A DNA stretch of 64,000 nucleotides. It comes from JANMJD01 sp963828405 (GTDB taxonomy: Bacteria > Actinomycetota > Acidimicrobiia > Acidimicrobiales > Ilumatobacteraceae). The notes under the pieces were generated by a model. It was not told the origin of the DNA. It was given only the letters and a program-made list of their open reading frames with translations, and searched no databases. Position numbers and translations under genes: made by a program. Each line of letters opens with the position of its first letter. Positions within the stretch are counted from its first letter, which is position 1. The DNA lies in the NCBI GenBank assembly GCA_963828405.1, contig CAWHEG010000031.1:3472001-3536000 (forward strand), read 5' to 3'. Shown here piece after piece: positions 1 through 9,399 of the stretch.

Positions 1-2976
1 GGACGGCGTCGCTGAGGGTGTCACGATGGTGGTCCGGTCCGGCAGCGGTGCGGTTGATCTGGTCGAGGTGCGCTTCGATGCGCTGTACTTGTTCGTTGGT
101 GTGGTCGTACCCGGTACGGGCGGAGCGCCGTCCGAGGATGCCTGATTCGTCGAGGGTCTGTCGGGCCTGGTTGCGCACGCGTTTGGCGGTGGACAGTTCG
201 GTCTCGGCGTCTCGGCGGGACGTGTCGGTGAGCGCGCACGCTTGAGCTGCGGTGACAAGTTGCCGTGTGAGGTTGTCGAGGTGGTCGGTGAGGTGCCGTC
301 GTTTCGCGTCGGCGGCTTCGACCTGGTCGTTGGCAGCGTGCCAGCGGTCAACGAGATCGTTGCGGACACTGGGGAGCCAGTCCGGTATCTGGCAACGGGG
401 TTGGAAGACGGGGGCGGGGCGGTCCTGGGTGCGCAGCTCGCGTTGCTGGCCGATGGCTGGGGTGTCGTGGCGGTCGAGTCGCAGGATGCCGTCAAGGATG
501 TCGCGGGCTTCGACGGGGTCGTGGGTGTCGGTGACGACGAGGATCAGGTTGTCTGTCGCGGCCGCGGGTCGCCGACATGTACAGGCCTCGTGCCGTCGTC
601 ACCGGGGTGACGAGACTCAGGCTGAGTGTTTCGGTGACCGACTGGTTCCCTGGTTCGGTGGCGGCGTATCCGAGCCGCACATGCTCAGCTACGTACGCGG
701 CCGGGAGGGTCACGGTGCGCGTCGCTGCCGAGACGGCGGACGGTCAGGTCGCCGTGTGTCGGTGATCGCGGTCGCGGTCCACAGGTCCCGGTTGTGGACT
801 GCGACACCGTCGGAGGCGACGAGTTGGCGCATGTTCTGGCGGGTCGCGATCTGGTCGCCGACGTAGATCGGGCCATCGGCACGGCTCGAGCGTGAACCCG
901 GCTCGGATCGTGCCGTCGCGGTGGCGTCGATGTTGGATCGCGCGTGTTGATCGCGTCGACGTGCTCGTTCGATGCTGCCGGTGACAGCGACGGTGTCCCC
1001 GTGCGTGGTGCTTGGCGGTCCAGGTCGTGGCGATGCGGTCGAGGTGTTCGTCGAGGGTGCCGCAGATGATCCGGTCGTGGAGTTCGTAGTGACCGATCGC
1101 GCTCGGGTTGGCGGTGCGCAGCAGCAGCGACGCGGCGGCTTCCCATGGTTCGCGGAACCGGTGGATCTCGTCGAGTTGGATCACGCGTCGTGGTGGTGCA
1201 GAGTTCGGCGAACATGCCGCCGCGGTGCACCGCTTGGAGTTGGCGGTGGTCGCCGACCAGGGCGAGTCGCCAGTCGAAGCGGCTGGCGAGGCTCGTGAGG
1301 TGGTGAAGATCGGGAGTCGACAGCATGCCGGCTTCGTCGACGATCACGGTGAGGCCGCGTCCCAGATTCCAGGACGGGCCCGGCCCGCCCGGTCGCTGGT
1401 ATTCGTAGAGAAGTTTGGCGACGGTGTCGGTGTGCACACCGGTTTCGTCGTGGAGTACCTGCGCGGCGCGGGCCGTTGGCGACAACCCGAGCACCGGGAT
1501 GTGGCGGTGATGGAGATCGTTGACCGCGGCGCGCAGCATCGTGGTCTTGCCGGCACCGGCGGGGCCGACCACGACCACCACACGGTCATCGCCGGCGACG
1601 GCCGCGGCGGCGTCGGCCTGCAGAACGTCGAGCCCGGCCGTGTCGATCGTGGACGATGGCCGGGGCGGGTCGGTGTGGGCGTCGAGCGCCCAGGTGACGA
1701 TCGCGTCTTCCTGGGCGATGACCTTGTGGCTGGTGATGTGCGCGGCGGTCGGTTCGACCCAGATCGACCGGCCATCCGAGCGGCGGCGGGTGACACCCGG
1801 GTTGGGTCGGGTCCAACTCGACGCACCGGTCGATCACGTCGTCGACGGTCCGGTCGATCCTGGTCAACCATTGCTGCCCGGAATGGAACGGCTGCGGCGG
1901 GGTCAGGTCACAGACCGCTCGGACGATGTCCATTCTCCCCCACGCCGAATGCTCGCTGGTGAGGTGATCGATGACGTCATCGATCCGCGGTACCGGCCGG
2001 GGGCTCGCCGTGCGTCCGGCGATCTCGACCTGTTGGCGCACCAGTGCTCGGGGTGAACCCCACCGCGGCCGCCTCGCCAAGCCACCGGTCGCGCAGATCG
2101 GCCGCCGGTGCGCCGGTCTTGTGGCGGCGGGTGTCGACGGCGGCTTCGCGTTCCAAGACGGCGTGTTCGAACCGCGATGGTTCCCGCCCGGTCCGTTCCA
2201 CGAACTCGGCGATCTTGGCGGTCGTCGCCCGGTCGACCTGCGCCGCACGCTTGGAGAACACCTCAAGGAGCTCATCGGGAACGCCAAGCGATTTCGGCCT
2301 GGCCGTTGACGATCGGCCCCGACGCCACCCCGAACCGGTCGGCCACCTCGGCTCGCAGAACGGATTGATAGAGGCCGCCGAGGGCACGCTGGTGCTGCTT
2401 GAGGAAGCGGGCGTCGAGGGCGAGCCACCGCCCGTCATCGGTGCGGTACCTTGCCCGAGACCACCACATGGGTATGCAACTGGGGGTCATCGGATCGCGA
2501 TGTGGTTTGACGGAACGCGGCGATCGTCAACCCGTTGGCATCCGGGTGCAACCGGCCCCCCGTTCGAGCGCACCCTGGTCGTCGCCCCGTACCGCTCCAG
2601 ATAGTCAACGACGGCACCCACCGCCACGTCATGGCACTCGGCGAGACGCTCATCGCCGGTCAGCGCCCACAACACCGACACCGACTTCGGAGCCGACAAC
2701 GTCGCATCAAACCCGGACACCGCCCGAATCACCCGACCCGACGCCGTCGTGCGGTCGACCAGCGGGAACCCAAGCGTGTCCCCTGTGGTCGGGTTCCGCC
2801 CGCACAGGAGCGCTTCGAGGGCCTCGGTCGATACCGGACCGGAAAGCCCGAACTCGGCAGCCTGAACACCGAGCCACTGCCCGGGGACCTCCCCCGGGGC
2901 GTCGGCCAGATACCGCGTGTAGTACTTGGCGGTCGCGGCCGCGGTCCCGGCGATACAGGGTGGTGACCCGCATCAT
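1..2976 (-). pseudogene. MobF-type relaxase/helicase (TrwC/TraA-like), multiply frameshifted, runs off the left edge
   Basis: This is the initiator of conjugative transfer: an N-terminal TrwC relaxase that nicks oriT, fused to a RecD-like helicase. Reading leftward from an ATG at 2976, the pieces in order are MMRVTTLY, then AGTAAATAKYYTRYL with the candidate catalytic tyrosines, SAPKSVSVLWAL, the metal-binding histidines in DPQLHTHVVV, a Walker A GPAGAGKTT near 1570, VIVDEAGML, and the C-terminal helicase motif ending in YMSATRGRD near 560. These pieces lie in different frames. The shifts I resolved (near 2954, 2557, 2447, 2296, 2055, 1820 and 1190) each fit one extra base, for example TAT-C-GCC at 2954. 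The C-terminus lies outside the window. As assembled it cannot make a full protein. The family call is firm; whether the shifts are real is open. Confidence 0.85.
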
Positions 2977-3054
2977 GACCACACACCGCCTCGCGCGGGC
3001 ACCTGTCTGTCAAACAAGGGGAAACTCAGTGGAGACGTCATCTGGGGATGTGCT

Positions 3055-3453
3055 TCAGCGACCGTCGAGCAGCGACAGTTGGGCGGTGGTGGATCGCGAC
3101 GTGCTCGCAGACCGACCATTCCGTGAATGCGTGACCGGACTAGTCGTCGGCGTCGGCTTGGCGCGTCGAACGTCGCTGTCATTGAACGCCGTGTTGGTGT
3201 CGGTGTTGACACGGCCGTGGCGGATCAGCTCGTCGAGCGCCCACCGGGGAACGCGCAAGCAGTTCCCGAGCCGAATCACCGGCAGGCCGGCCGGGTCACC
3301 GGCCTCGAACGCCGCCACCAGCTGGTAGGCCAAGGTGCGACCGATGCGCAATTCACGAGCAGCCTCGCCAACCGTCAACATCGTCGGAACCGGCGACCTC
3401 GGGTCTTGAGGAGCGAACGAGTCGTGCATGAGGGCCGACAGAACTACACCCAT
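3055..3453 (-). CDS. Excisionase-like helix-turn-helix DNA-binding protein
   Basis: A 132-residue protein. Residues about 25-75 form a MerR/Xis-type winged helix: LTVGEAARELRIGRTLAYQL, then LPVIRLGNCLRVPRWALDEL. The C-terminus is polar and probably disordered. Small proteins of this type act as excisionases or directionality factors of integrated plasmids and ICEs, or as activators of their transfer genes. It lies immediately upstream of the relaxase remnant on the same strand, as in actinomycete integrative elements. The ATG at 3453 is the only good in-frame start upstream of the fold, and a Met at 3429 is an alternative. A second member of the family lies at 15009-15590, so the region holds modules of two elements. 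The partner integrase is not adjacent here. Confidence 0.75.
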   Translation of the reverse strand: MGVVLSALMHDSFAPQDPRSPVPTMLTVGEAARELRIGRTLAYQLVAAFEAGDPAGLPVIRLGNCLRVPRWALDELIRHGRVNTDTNTAFNDSDVRRAKPTPTTSPVTHSRNGRSASTSRSTTAQLSLLDGR

Positions 3454-3789
3454 GTCATCACCAGGTCAAGTCACAAAAACCCAGCTCACCACCCACATCC
3501 GCACTGGGCGGTTCACCACGGACACGGGCGGTAGGTCACGGACAACAACGGACAACCAGCATGTGACAAATTTCATACTCATCTCTGAACGCCGGTCCAG
3601 TTGCCTCCCCACAAGAGGCCGGGAGCGCAGCTTCACAAGCGCTACCTGCTGATCGCCGCGCAGCGTCGTGCTGATCGTTGCCTGCGCCGTCCCCGACGCC
3701 GACTCCTCGGCATCGACGGAGCGCTGCGAGACCGTGTCACCCCCTCGAGCTGCGCGCCGGCCGGTCACCGGTCGCGATCTCGCTCGACC
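3454..3789. other. Gap without a convincing gene
   Basis: No reading frame here resembles a protein family. The part next to 3453 is lower in GC and should hold the promoter of the leftward excisionase gene. The right half probably holds the decayed 5' end of the IS30 remnant that follows. Confidence 0.4.
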
Positions 3790-4330
3790 TCGCCGCCGAC
3801 CAAGGCGCCAGCGTGTTTTCTGAGACGATCTATCCGGCCGTCTACACCGGCACCTTGGACGTCGAAGCTCGCGACTGTCTGCGTCTACGACACGACGTCC
3901 CCGGCGACGGCACCGTCAACAACGAACCACCAGTTCACGAACGTCGTGACCATCGATCGCCGATCGGTCCAGCGCCGTGAACGACCGCAGCGAGGGGCAC
4001 TGGGAGATCGACACGATCATCGGCGCACGCAAACCGGTCCGGGATGATCTGGCCCTGCGAACGACTCACGAAATTCACGATCCCCGTCACCTTGCCGACC
4101 GGCTACGCCGCCGACGAGACACTCGCTGCGCTGATCGAGGCGTGCGAGACCATCCCATCCCACCTGCTCCGCTCGATCACCTTCGACCAGGGCTCCGAGT
4201 GGGCCGAATGGGAGACGATCGCCGCCACCTACGAGGTGGACGTGTGGTTCTGCCACTCGCACTCACCCAGGTAGAAAGGCAAGTTCGAGAACCACAACCG
4301 GCAAGCCACATGTTGGCGGCCACGGTCTTT
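3790..4330 (+). pseudogene. IS30-family transposase remnant
   Basis: Fragments of the IS30 DDE transposase lie in order on the plus strand but in different frames. The first Asp is in EGHWEIDTIIGA (about 3992), the second in SITFDQGSEWAEW (about 4180), and the last block reads VWFCHSHSPR followed by KGKFENHN with the catalytic Glu (about 4270-4305). An in-frame TAG at 4272 interrupts the last block where the family has Gln, and at least one frameshift separates the first and second blocks. The N-terminal HTH is missing or unrecognisable. A true stop codon plus frameshifts make this a genuine dead element, unlike the clean insertion-only frameshifts elsewhere in the window. Confidence 0.75.
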
Positions 4331-4348
4331 GGTGATGGTTCGGCATCG

Positions 4349-4578
4349 CTGGTTGACGATGGGTCGGCAGCGATCGTTACCGGACCGTGATCGAGTTGAT
4401 CTCCGCGACGACCACCCAGACCGGACTCACCATCCGAGCCGGACGCGACCCCGAATGGTACGAGAAAGGCATCAAAATCACCGATGCCGAACTCGAAGCG
4501 CTCAACATCACCGGCCACGACTGGCACCCCGGCTGGAACTACACCCTCACCCCAACCGCTCAAACAATCAAGCGGTGA
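4349..4578 (+). pseudogene. ISAzo13-family transposase, C-terminal fragment
   Basis: The last roughly 70 residues match the C-terminus of ISAzo13-type (Rhodopirellula-type) transposases: YRTVIELISATTTQTGLTI, then GIKITDAELEALNI and HDWHPGWNYTLTP. These blocks are family hallmarks. The catalytic core is absent. It directly follows the IS30 remnant, which suggests the left part was deleted or replaced. An N-terminal fragment of the same family lies downstream at 6603-6807 in the same orientation. Because their order is reversed, the two cannot be halves of one element split by a simple insertion. Confidence 0.7.
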
Positions 4579-4597
4579 GCCCTAACTAACCATCGGA

Positions 4598-5335
4598 TCA
4601 ACCGCCTGGGACACTGGCGATTTCCTCAAACAACCTCGCGATCTCATCGACATCGGCGTTCGTGCTCGGACTTCCGCAAGCAATGCCGATCTTTGGCTCC
4701 ACGATGCAGGGAAGCAGTCCGCCAACGAATTGGGCTGCTTCGAGGCGACCAGCAGAGTCACAGGGGACTCTCGGCATTATTCCGAGCCCGTGCACGATAC
4801 CGCCAAAGATGAAGCTCCATCCGGACTCCGAAGCCGCTGGCTCCTCATTCGTGGCCTCCGCATCAGAACAGTCGAGGTGAGCCCCGGGGCTCAGAACCAT
4901 TACCAACCCGTTTGAGAGACTGAGCTGCGTAATGCGCTCGCCCTGATAGTCCTCAACATTCGAAGCTGCTGTGGCTCCAGTGAGGATCAGGTGCTGCCCG
5001 GTCGCAGCGACGGACTGAAACGTCACGAAGTATGTGTCCAAGGTCGAACCTGCGATGGTCTCAACGTCGCTAATCCAGTTTGGACTAGACGTCGGAAGTA
5101 TGGCGGCTCCACCGTAGCCACCACTTAGTATCGAATCCTGAACGCCTTCGACGAGCTTCGGTGAATCGGCAAGTGGGGTGGTTGTCGGGAGGCCGACGAT
5201 CGAAGTCGCTTCCTCAACAGCGACGGCCGTAGGTCGCGACGCGTCATCGCCGATCGCGGCCCGCGGCCCGCATCCCGTCAGCGACATGGACGCAACAAGG
5301 AAACCCACACCAATCAATCGCAGCGTCTTCGTCAT
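4598..5335 (-). CDS. Secreted lipoprotein of unknown function
   Basis: A 245-residue protein with a lipoprotein signal: positively charged TKTLRL, a hydrophobic stretch, then lipobox SLTGC with Cys about residue 23. It should be lipid-anchored outside the membrane. The mature part has four Cys in its second half (DCSD, VPCDS, LPCIV, IACGS), suggesting two disulfides. No family is recognised. I chose ATG 5335 over 5341 because the AAGGGA ribosome site is 8 bases upstream of it and only 2 from the other. It follows the M23 peptidase gene by 28 bp on the same strand, so the two probably form one operon and may act together at the cell surface. Its GC content is visibly lower than the surrounding core genome, which suggests transfer. 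Confidence 0.7.
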   Translation of the reverse strand: MTKTLRLIGVGFLVASMSLTGCGPRAAIGDDASRPTAVAVEEATSIVGLPTTTPLADSPKLVEGVQDSILSGGYGGAAILPTSSPNWISDVETIAGSTLDTYFVTFQSVAATGQHLILTGATAASNVEDYQGERITQLSLSNGLVMVLSPGAHLDCSDAEATNEEPAASESGWSFIFGGIVHGLGIMPRVPCDSAGRLEAAQFVGGLLPCIVEPKIGIACGSPSTNADVDEIARLFEEIASVPGG

Positions 5336-5363
5336 CAGCATTGTCCCTTCTCGACAAATCGGA

Positions 5364-6485
5364 TCATGCACATGTCGCTGACCCCGAGGTTCCGGACGTG
5401 GGGACCCCATTGATGATTTTGATACAACCACCTTGAAAAGTCTGCTTCACTCCATTATCGTTGCCTGTGGGCCAACCCAGGGACGAGTTCTGGCGGCCTA
5501 GCGCCAGCCAGTTTTTCCAGAATAGACCCTGCACCCAATGAGCAAAGGCATTGTTTGTTCGATGGACGATTGCACCAATCCGATACCCGCCGCTGTCGAG
5601 TGCGTTCGTACCATTCGACAGGTACGTGACATCAGCCGTGTCCGCCGGATTGGTGCTCTTGCTCTGAGTCGAAGTGTTCGACGACCAGTTCGGACCTCCG
5701 GTCGGCCACCCGATCTGGGCCACGGCAGCGCCTTGACCTGGCCCCCACCCGCCGGTCACAGCGACGAGGAAGTTCCAGGTTTCCCAGGACTTCCAGTCGA
5801 TGGAGCCGTCTGCTCTGAGGCCGGGGGCAGAGTAGGCATTTCGAATGCTCAGGTATGGGTCCCGGGGTGTGATGTAATCGTCCGCGCCGGGCGCGCTTCT
5901 GATTTCGAAGTGCACGTGCACACCGTACCCGTTGACGGCTCCACATTGATTCGTATCCTTGTTCGACATGTTACCTATCCATTGCCCCTTGGTCACCGAT
6001 GCCCCCGTCGCTACTTGAAGCCCCCCTTCCATGTGCTGCAACCAAAACACCGTGCCGCCAGGGGCTTGGATCTTCACCAGTCCACCGGCACCGGAACTGC
6101 AACCGGCAAAAATCACGCTTCCCGAAAGCGGCGCTACAACTCTGACCAATCCGCTGGCCTGGACGAAAGTCCCATCGTTGTATTTGCCGTGAACATCGAC
6201 GCCGCGATGAGCACTCTCGTTGGCGCATCGTTTCGTTTGGTACGATCGTGGAGTCGCACAAAAATCGTCGGCAGGGCTCGCACCTTGGGCAGTCTGCGTA
6301 TAGAAAATCAACGGTGACGCTATGTTCACGATGTCGGTATTCGGTGACCCGGCTTCGGCATTCGGATTGATAGTGGCGGGCCAGCTGACGTCGATGCCAC
6401 CAGATTTGGACGGCTGACCTGCTACTGTGAGGAGAAAGACCAGGGAGGTCAGTAGCACACGACTAAGAAGACGATTCCAGCCCAT
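5364..6485 (-). CDS. Secreted M23 (LytM) metallopeptidase with C-terminal LGFP repeats
   Basis: A 373-residue exported protein that probably cleaves peptidoglycan cross-bridges or peptides outside the cell. Residues 1-23 form a Sec signal (GWNRLLSRVLLTSLVFLLTV). Residues about 85-210 form the LytM fold with zinc ligands HRGVDVHG and GVHVHFEI, both motifs intact. The last 110 residues carry LGFP-type repeats (IGWPTGG and LGWPTGNDN with FQGGCI), which in actinomycetes tether enzymes to the cell envelope. The start at 6485 is chosen because the signal peptide begins there; upstream frame runs into an IS remnant on the other strand. It is first in a likely operon with the lipoprotein gene. AT-richer codon use and flanking IS debris mark it as imported cargo. 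Confidence 0.85.
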   Translation of the reverse strand: MGWNRLLSRVLLTSLVFLLTVAGQPSKSGGIDVSWPATINPNAEAGSPNTDIVNIASPLIFYTQTAQGASPADDFCATPRSYQTKRCANESAHRGVDVHGKYNDGTFVQASGLVRVVAPLSGSVIFAGCSSGAGGLVKIQAPGGTVFWLQHMEGGLQVATGASVTKGQWIGNMSNKDTNQCGAVNGYGVHVHFEIRSAPGADDYITPRDPYLSIRNAYSAPGLRADGSIDWKSWETWNFLVAVTGGWGPGQGAAVAQIGWPTGGPNWSSNTSTQSKSTNPADTADVTYLSNGTNALDSGGYRIGAIVHRTNNAFAHWVQGLFWKNWLALGRQNSSLGWPTGNDNGVKQTFQGGCIKIINGVPTSGTSGSATCA

Positions 6486-6602
6486 GAGATCATGGATATC
6501 AGACGAGCGTCTCAATGTCAAGCCATTCCTGGCATAATTGTTGTTGCTGGTAAGGGCTCGCGAGTGGACTATCCGCGCGTTGAGATGGTGGGTGGGGTAT
6601 GG

Positions 6603-6807
6603 TTTTGGTGTGGAGGTGTCCGAGGAGGCTCTGGTCGAGTTCTTCTCGTTCATGGGTCCGCATCTGGATGAGAAGCAGCGCCGGTTGCAGGCCGGGGCGA
6701 TGGCTCGGATGCTCGGCCGGGGTGGTGTCACGATGGCTGCCAGGGTGTCGGGGATGGGCCAGTTGTTGCATCGGATGGGGTTCTCGTTGCAAGCGACGGC
6801 TTCGAGC
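6603..6807 (+). pseudogene. ISAzo13-family transposase, N-terminal fragment with internal deletion
   Basis: The block GPHLDEKQRRLQAGAMARML with GRGGVTMAARVSGM is the N-terminal HTH region of ISAzo13-type transposases. It jumps directly to GQLLHRMGFSLQ, which in the family lies much further on, so an internal piece has been deleted. The fragment stops at the left end of the IS5-type element, which therefore inserted into it. It is not functional. Confidence 0.6.
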
Positions 6808-7781
6808 GCGCGCCGATAGGCGCAGTGATTGGGTGTTGGCGACCATCCACCGGTCGTGAGGTTGGCCCTGTTTTTATTCAGGGTGCGACCCAACGAACGA
6901 CCAAGTGGAGGTCATCCCTCATGCTCGCACTTCATCCTCGGATTGTCACGATCATCTGGACGGCGATCGAACCGCGTCTGCCGCCCGTGGTCGATGATCA
7001 CCCGTTGGGGTGCCATCGGCCCCGGCGCGACGACCGGGAGTGTTTCGAAGCAATCCTGTTCCGACTCGTCACCGGTTGCTCGTGGGATGTCGCTGGTCGC
7101 CTCGGGAAAGGCTCCGAGACCACCCTTCGCCGCCGTCGCGACGAGTGGTGGAACGCCGGCGTGTTCGACGGGCTGGTCAACGAAACCTTGGAAGGCTACG
7201 ACCGGATCATCGGACTCGACCTGTCCGAGGTCGCCGTCGACGGGTCGCAACACAAAGCACCCTTCGGCGGTGAAGGGACCGGCCCGAACCCGGTTGACCG
7301 GGGGAAATGCGGGTGGAAGTGGTCGATCGCGACCGAACGTAACGGGATCCCGATCGGTTGGGAACAAGCCGGCGCGAACCGCAACGATTGTGTCCTGCTC
7401 GCCGCCACGTTGGACGCAGTCGACGAGCGAGGCCTGCTCGGCGACATCGAAACATTGCATCTGGACCGCGGATACGACAACCGGATCGTGCATACCTTGT
7501 GCGCGGAGTTGGGCCTGGACGATCTCGTGGCGGCGAGGATACGCAAGCCTGGCAAGACCAAGACCGCCAAGAAGTCGGTGTCGCTCGGGATGCGCTGGCC
7601 CGTCGAACGCACCAACTCGTGGATGTCGAACTTCGGGCAACTCCGCCGCAACACCGACCGGTTCATCCATCACCGCCTCGATCAGATCGCTCTCGCCGTC
7701 GCTCTCGTGATCACCGTCAAGCTCGTCAAATGGGCCGACCGCTGGAGCCCAGCAACCTGACACCGCCGCCTATCGGCGCGC
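6808..7781 (+). mobile_element. IS5-family insertion sequence (IS427/IS1031-like)
   Basis: The ends are a perfect 15-bp inverted repeat, GCGCGCCGATAGGCG at 6808-6822 and its complement at 7767-7781. Between them lies one intact transposase gene. The 974-bp size fits IS5 subgroups. I could not find a convincing target-site duplication: flanks are GAGC on the left and TCTA on the right. The left end carries an extra GC pair that blurs the outer boundary by 2 bp. Confidence 0.8.
6921..7760 (+). CDS. IS5-family transposase
   Basis: An intact 279-residue DDE transposase that cuts and pastes its own IS. The N-terminus has the DUF4096-like domain (IEPRLPPV, LFRLVTGCSWDVA). The catalytic residues are Asp in LDLSEVAVDGSQHKAP, Asp in LHLDRGYDNR, and Glu in RWPVERTNSWM, followed by the conserved LRRNTDRF block. 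ATG 6921 is preceded by GGAGG ten bases upstream. No frameshift or stop is visible, so the element is potentially active. It lies inside an ISAzo13 remnant and abuts the IS1380 element with a gap of 11 bp. Confidence 0.93.
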   Translation: MLALHPRIVTIIWTAIEPRLPPVVDDHPLGCHRPRRDDRECFEAILFRLVTGCSWDVAGRLGKGSETTLRRRRDEWWNAGVFDGLVNETLEGYDRIIGLDLSEVAVDGSQHKAPFGGEGTGPNPVDRGKCGWKWSIATERNGIPIGWEQAGANRNDCVLLAATLDAVDERGLLGDIETLHLDRGYDNRIVHTLCAELGLDDLVAARIRKPGKTKTAKKSVSLGMRWPVERTNSWMSNFGQLRRNTDRFIHHRLDQIALAVALVITVKLVKWADRWSPAT

Positions 7782-7844
7782 TCTAAGCTAAGCCTCGATC
7801 CACTGTTTCGTGAGTGGGTGGTAGCGGGTGCGTCCACCAAAAAG

Positions 7845-7904
7845 GCCTCCTGAACTGGGAGTCTGTTGATGTTCGAAGTCAGCAGTACTCACACCTCAGG
7901 AGGC
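7845..7904 (+). promoter_or_regulatory. Hairpin masking the ribosome site of the IS1380 transposase
   Basis: GCCTCCTGA at 7845-7853 is the exact complement of TCAGGAGGC at 7896-7904. The right arm contains the AGGAGG ribosome site (7898-7903), 8 bases ahead of the GTG start. A transcript that includes both arms would hide the site, which is a known way for IS elements to limit read-through expression. The function is inferred from the sequence. Confidence 0.55.
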
Positions 7905-7911
7905 ACTTCTT

Positions 7912-9225
7912 GTGTCGTCATCTTCGCGCATTTTGGACCGGTTGAAAGCGACCTTCGATCATGAAGGTTTGGTCGCCAACGCCGGGTTGATCGTGCCCGC
8001 CACGTTGATGTCCCGGCTCGGTCTGGAAGCTCTGATCGATGAACGCGTCAATACCGGCTCGTCACGGCCCGGTCGCAAGATCCTGACCGTGGTCGCCGCG
8101 ATCATTGCGGGCGCCACGCATATCGATCATGTCGACATGCTCCACGCTGGCGCGACGCACAAGGTGTTGCCGTTCCGGCCGATGGCCGCGTCAACGATCG
8201 GGACGTTCCTACGCACATTCACGTTCGGGCATGTCCGCCAACTCGACGCGGTGCTGTCGCGAGCGCTGCAACGAGCATGGGCGACCGGTGCCGGACCCGA
8301 CGCGACACCCGTCGTGATCGATCTCGACTCCACGATCTGCGAGGTCCACGGCAAACAGAAACAAGGCACCGGATACGGCTACACCGGTGTCCTCGGCTAC
8401 CACCCGCTCCTCGCCACGCTCGCCGGAACCGGTGAGGTGCTGTTCGCCCGGATGCGCCACGGGTCAGCGAACACCGCCCGCGGCGCGGTCCGTTTCGTTG
8501 ACGAACTCGTCGCCGTCGTACGACGCGCCGGCGCCACCGGACCGATCACGATGCGCGCCGATTCCGGGTTCTGGGCATGGAAACTGATCGACCGGCTCGA
8601 CACCCACAACATCTGCTGGTCGATCACTGTCCGCCTGCACAAACACATGAAACAAGCCATCGCAGCGATCGGCGAGGACGCCTGGCAAGACATCGACTAC
8701 ACCATCGGCGGGCAAGCCCAGGTCGCCGAAACGATCTACACCACCGGCAAAGGCAAACACGCCCGCAGCGTCCGGTTGGTCGTGCGCCGCACCCGACTCA
8801 CCGACCGAGCGCAACGACGGTTGTGGCCCGACTGGCGACACCACGCGTTCATCACGAACCGGACCGACCTCGACACCGTGCAAGCCGATCAGTTCCACCG
8901 TGAACACGCCACCGTCGAACTCGCCATCCGCGACCTCAAAGAAGGCGCCGGGCTCGAACACCTCCCCTCCGGCAACCATCACGCCAACGCCGCATGGCTC
9001 GCCTGTGCCGTGCTCGCCCACAACCTCGGGATCTGGACGACCATCATCGGTGGGCAACCACGCGTGACACACCGGACCCGCCGAACCCGGATCATCACCC
9101 TCCCCGCGGTCATCGTGAACCACGCCGGCACCATGCTCCTCAGATTCCCGGCCCGATGGCCATGGGCCGACCAATTCGCCAAGATGCTCAACGCTGTCCG
9201 AGCGCTCCCAGCCCCGTCAGGCTGA
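7912..9225 (+). CDS. IS1380-family transposase
   Basis: An intact 437-residue DDE transposase. The catalytic residues visible are Asp in PVVIDLDSTICEVHGK, Asp in ITMRADSGFWAW, and Glu in HATVELAIRDLKEG, with the family block LACAVLAHNLGIW after the last. The start is GTG 7912, supported by AGGAGG at 7898-7903. Length and motif spacing match full IS1380 transposases. It is the only gene of the element. Expression is probably limited by the hairpin over its ribosome site. Confidence 0.93.
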   Translation: MSSSSRILDRLKATFDHEGLVANAGLIVPATLMSRLGLEALIDERVNTGSSRPGRKILTVVAAIIAGATHIDHVDMLHAGATHKVLPFRPMAASTIGTFLRTFTFGHVRQLDAVLSRALQRAWATGAGPDATPVVIDLDSTICEVHGKQKQGTGYGYTGVLGYHPLLATLAGTGEVLFARMRHGSANTARGAVRFVDELVAVVRRAGATGPITMRADSGFWAWKLIDRLDTHNICWSITVRLHKHMKQAIAAIGEDAWQDIDYTIGGQAQVAETIYTTGKGKHARSVRLVVRRTRLTDRAQRRLWPDWRHHAFITNRTDLDTVQADQFHREHATVELAIRDLKEGAGLEHLPSGNHHANAAWLACAVLAHNLGIWTTIIGGQPRVTHRTRRTRIITLPAVIVNHAGTMLLRFPARWPWADQFAKMLNAVRALPAPSG

Positions 9226-9399
9226 CCAGCCCGACCGGGACTGACGCGACCCCACGAACGACGAGCGCCGACAACCGAACCCGCACGAACCCCGCTTCGC
9301 CGCGCTCCCAAACCCGGCGCAACCCAGAACGCCAACCGACATCACCCATTGTCAGCGGCCGCCATCACCCACCCCGTCAATCGGTGGATCGAGGCTAAG

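Larger units (their letters stand above)
7793..9394 (+). mobile_element. IS1380-family insertion sequence, complete, with CTAAG target duplication
   Basis: A 1602-bp element. Its ends share CCTCGATCCAC (7793-7803 and complement at 9384-9394) and weaker similarity further in. CTAAG directly precedes the left end (7788-7792) and directly follows the right end (9395-9399), consistent with a 5-bp target duplication. The size, single transposase gene and duplication fit IS1380. It looks intact and recently inserted. Confidence 0.85.

Noticed and set aside
2596..2653. Functional short relaxase made from a single frame
   Set aside because: Each open frame holds only one or two of the required motifs; catalytic Tyr and His triad are in different frames.
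6486..6893. N-terminal extension of the M23 peptidase frame
   Set aside because: The extension is antisense to the ISAzo13 and IS5 sequences, and a clear signal peptide starts at 6485.
6804..7785. A target-site duplication for the IS5-type element
   Set aside because: Flanks GAGC and TCTA do not match, and a 2-bp difference at the left end blurs the boundary.
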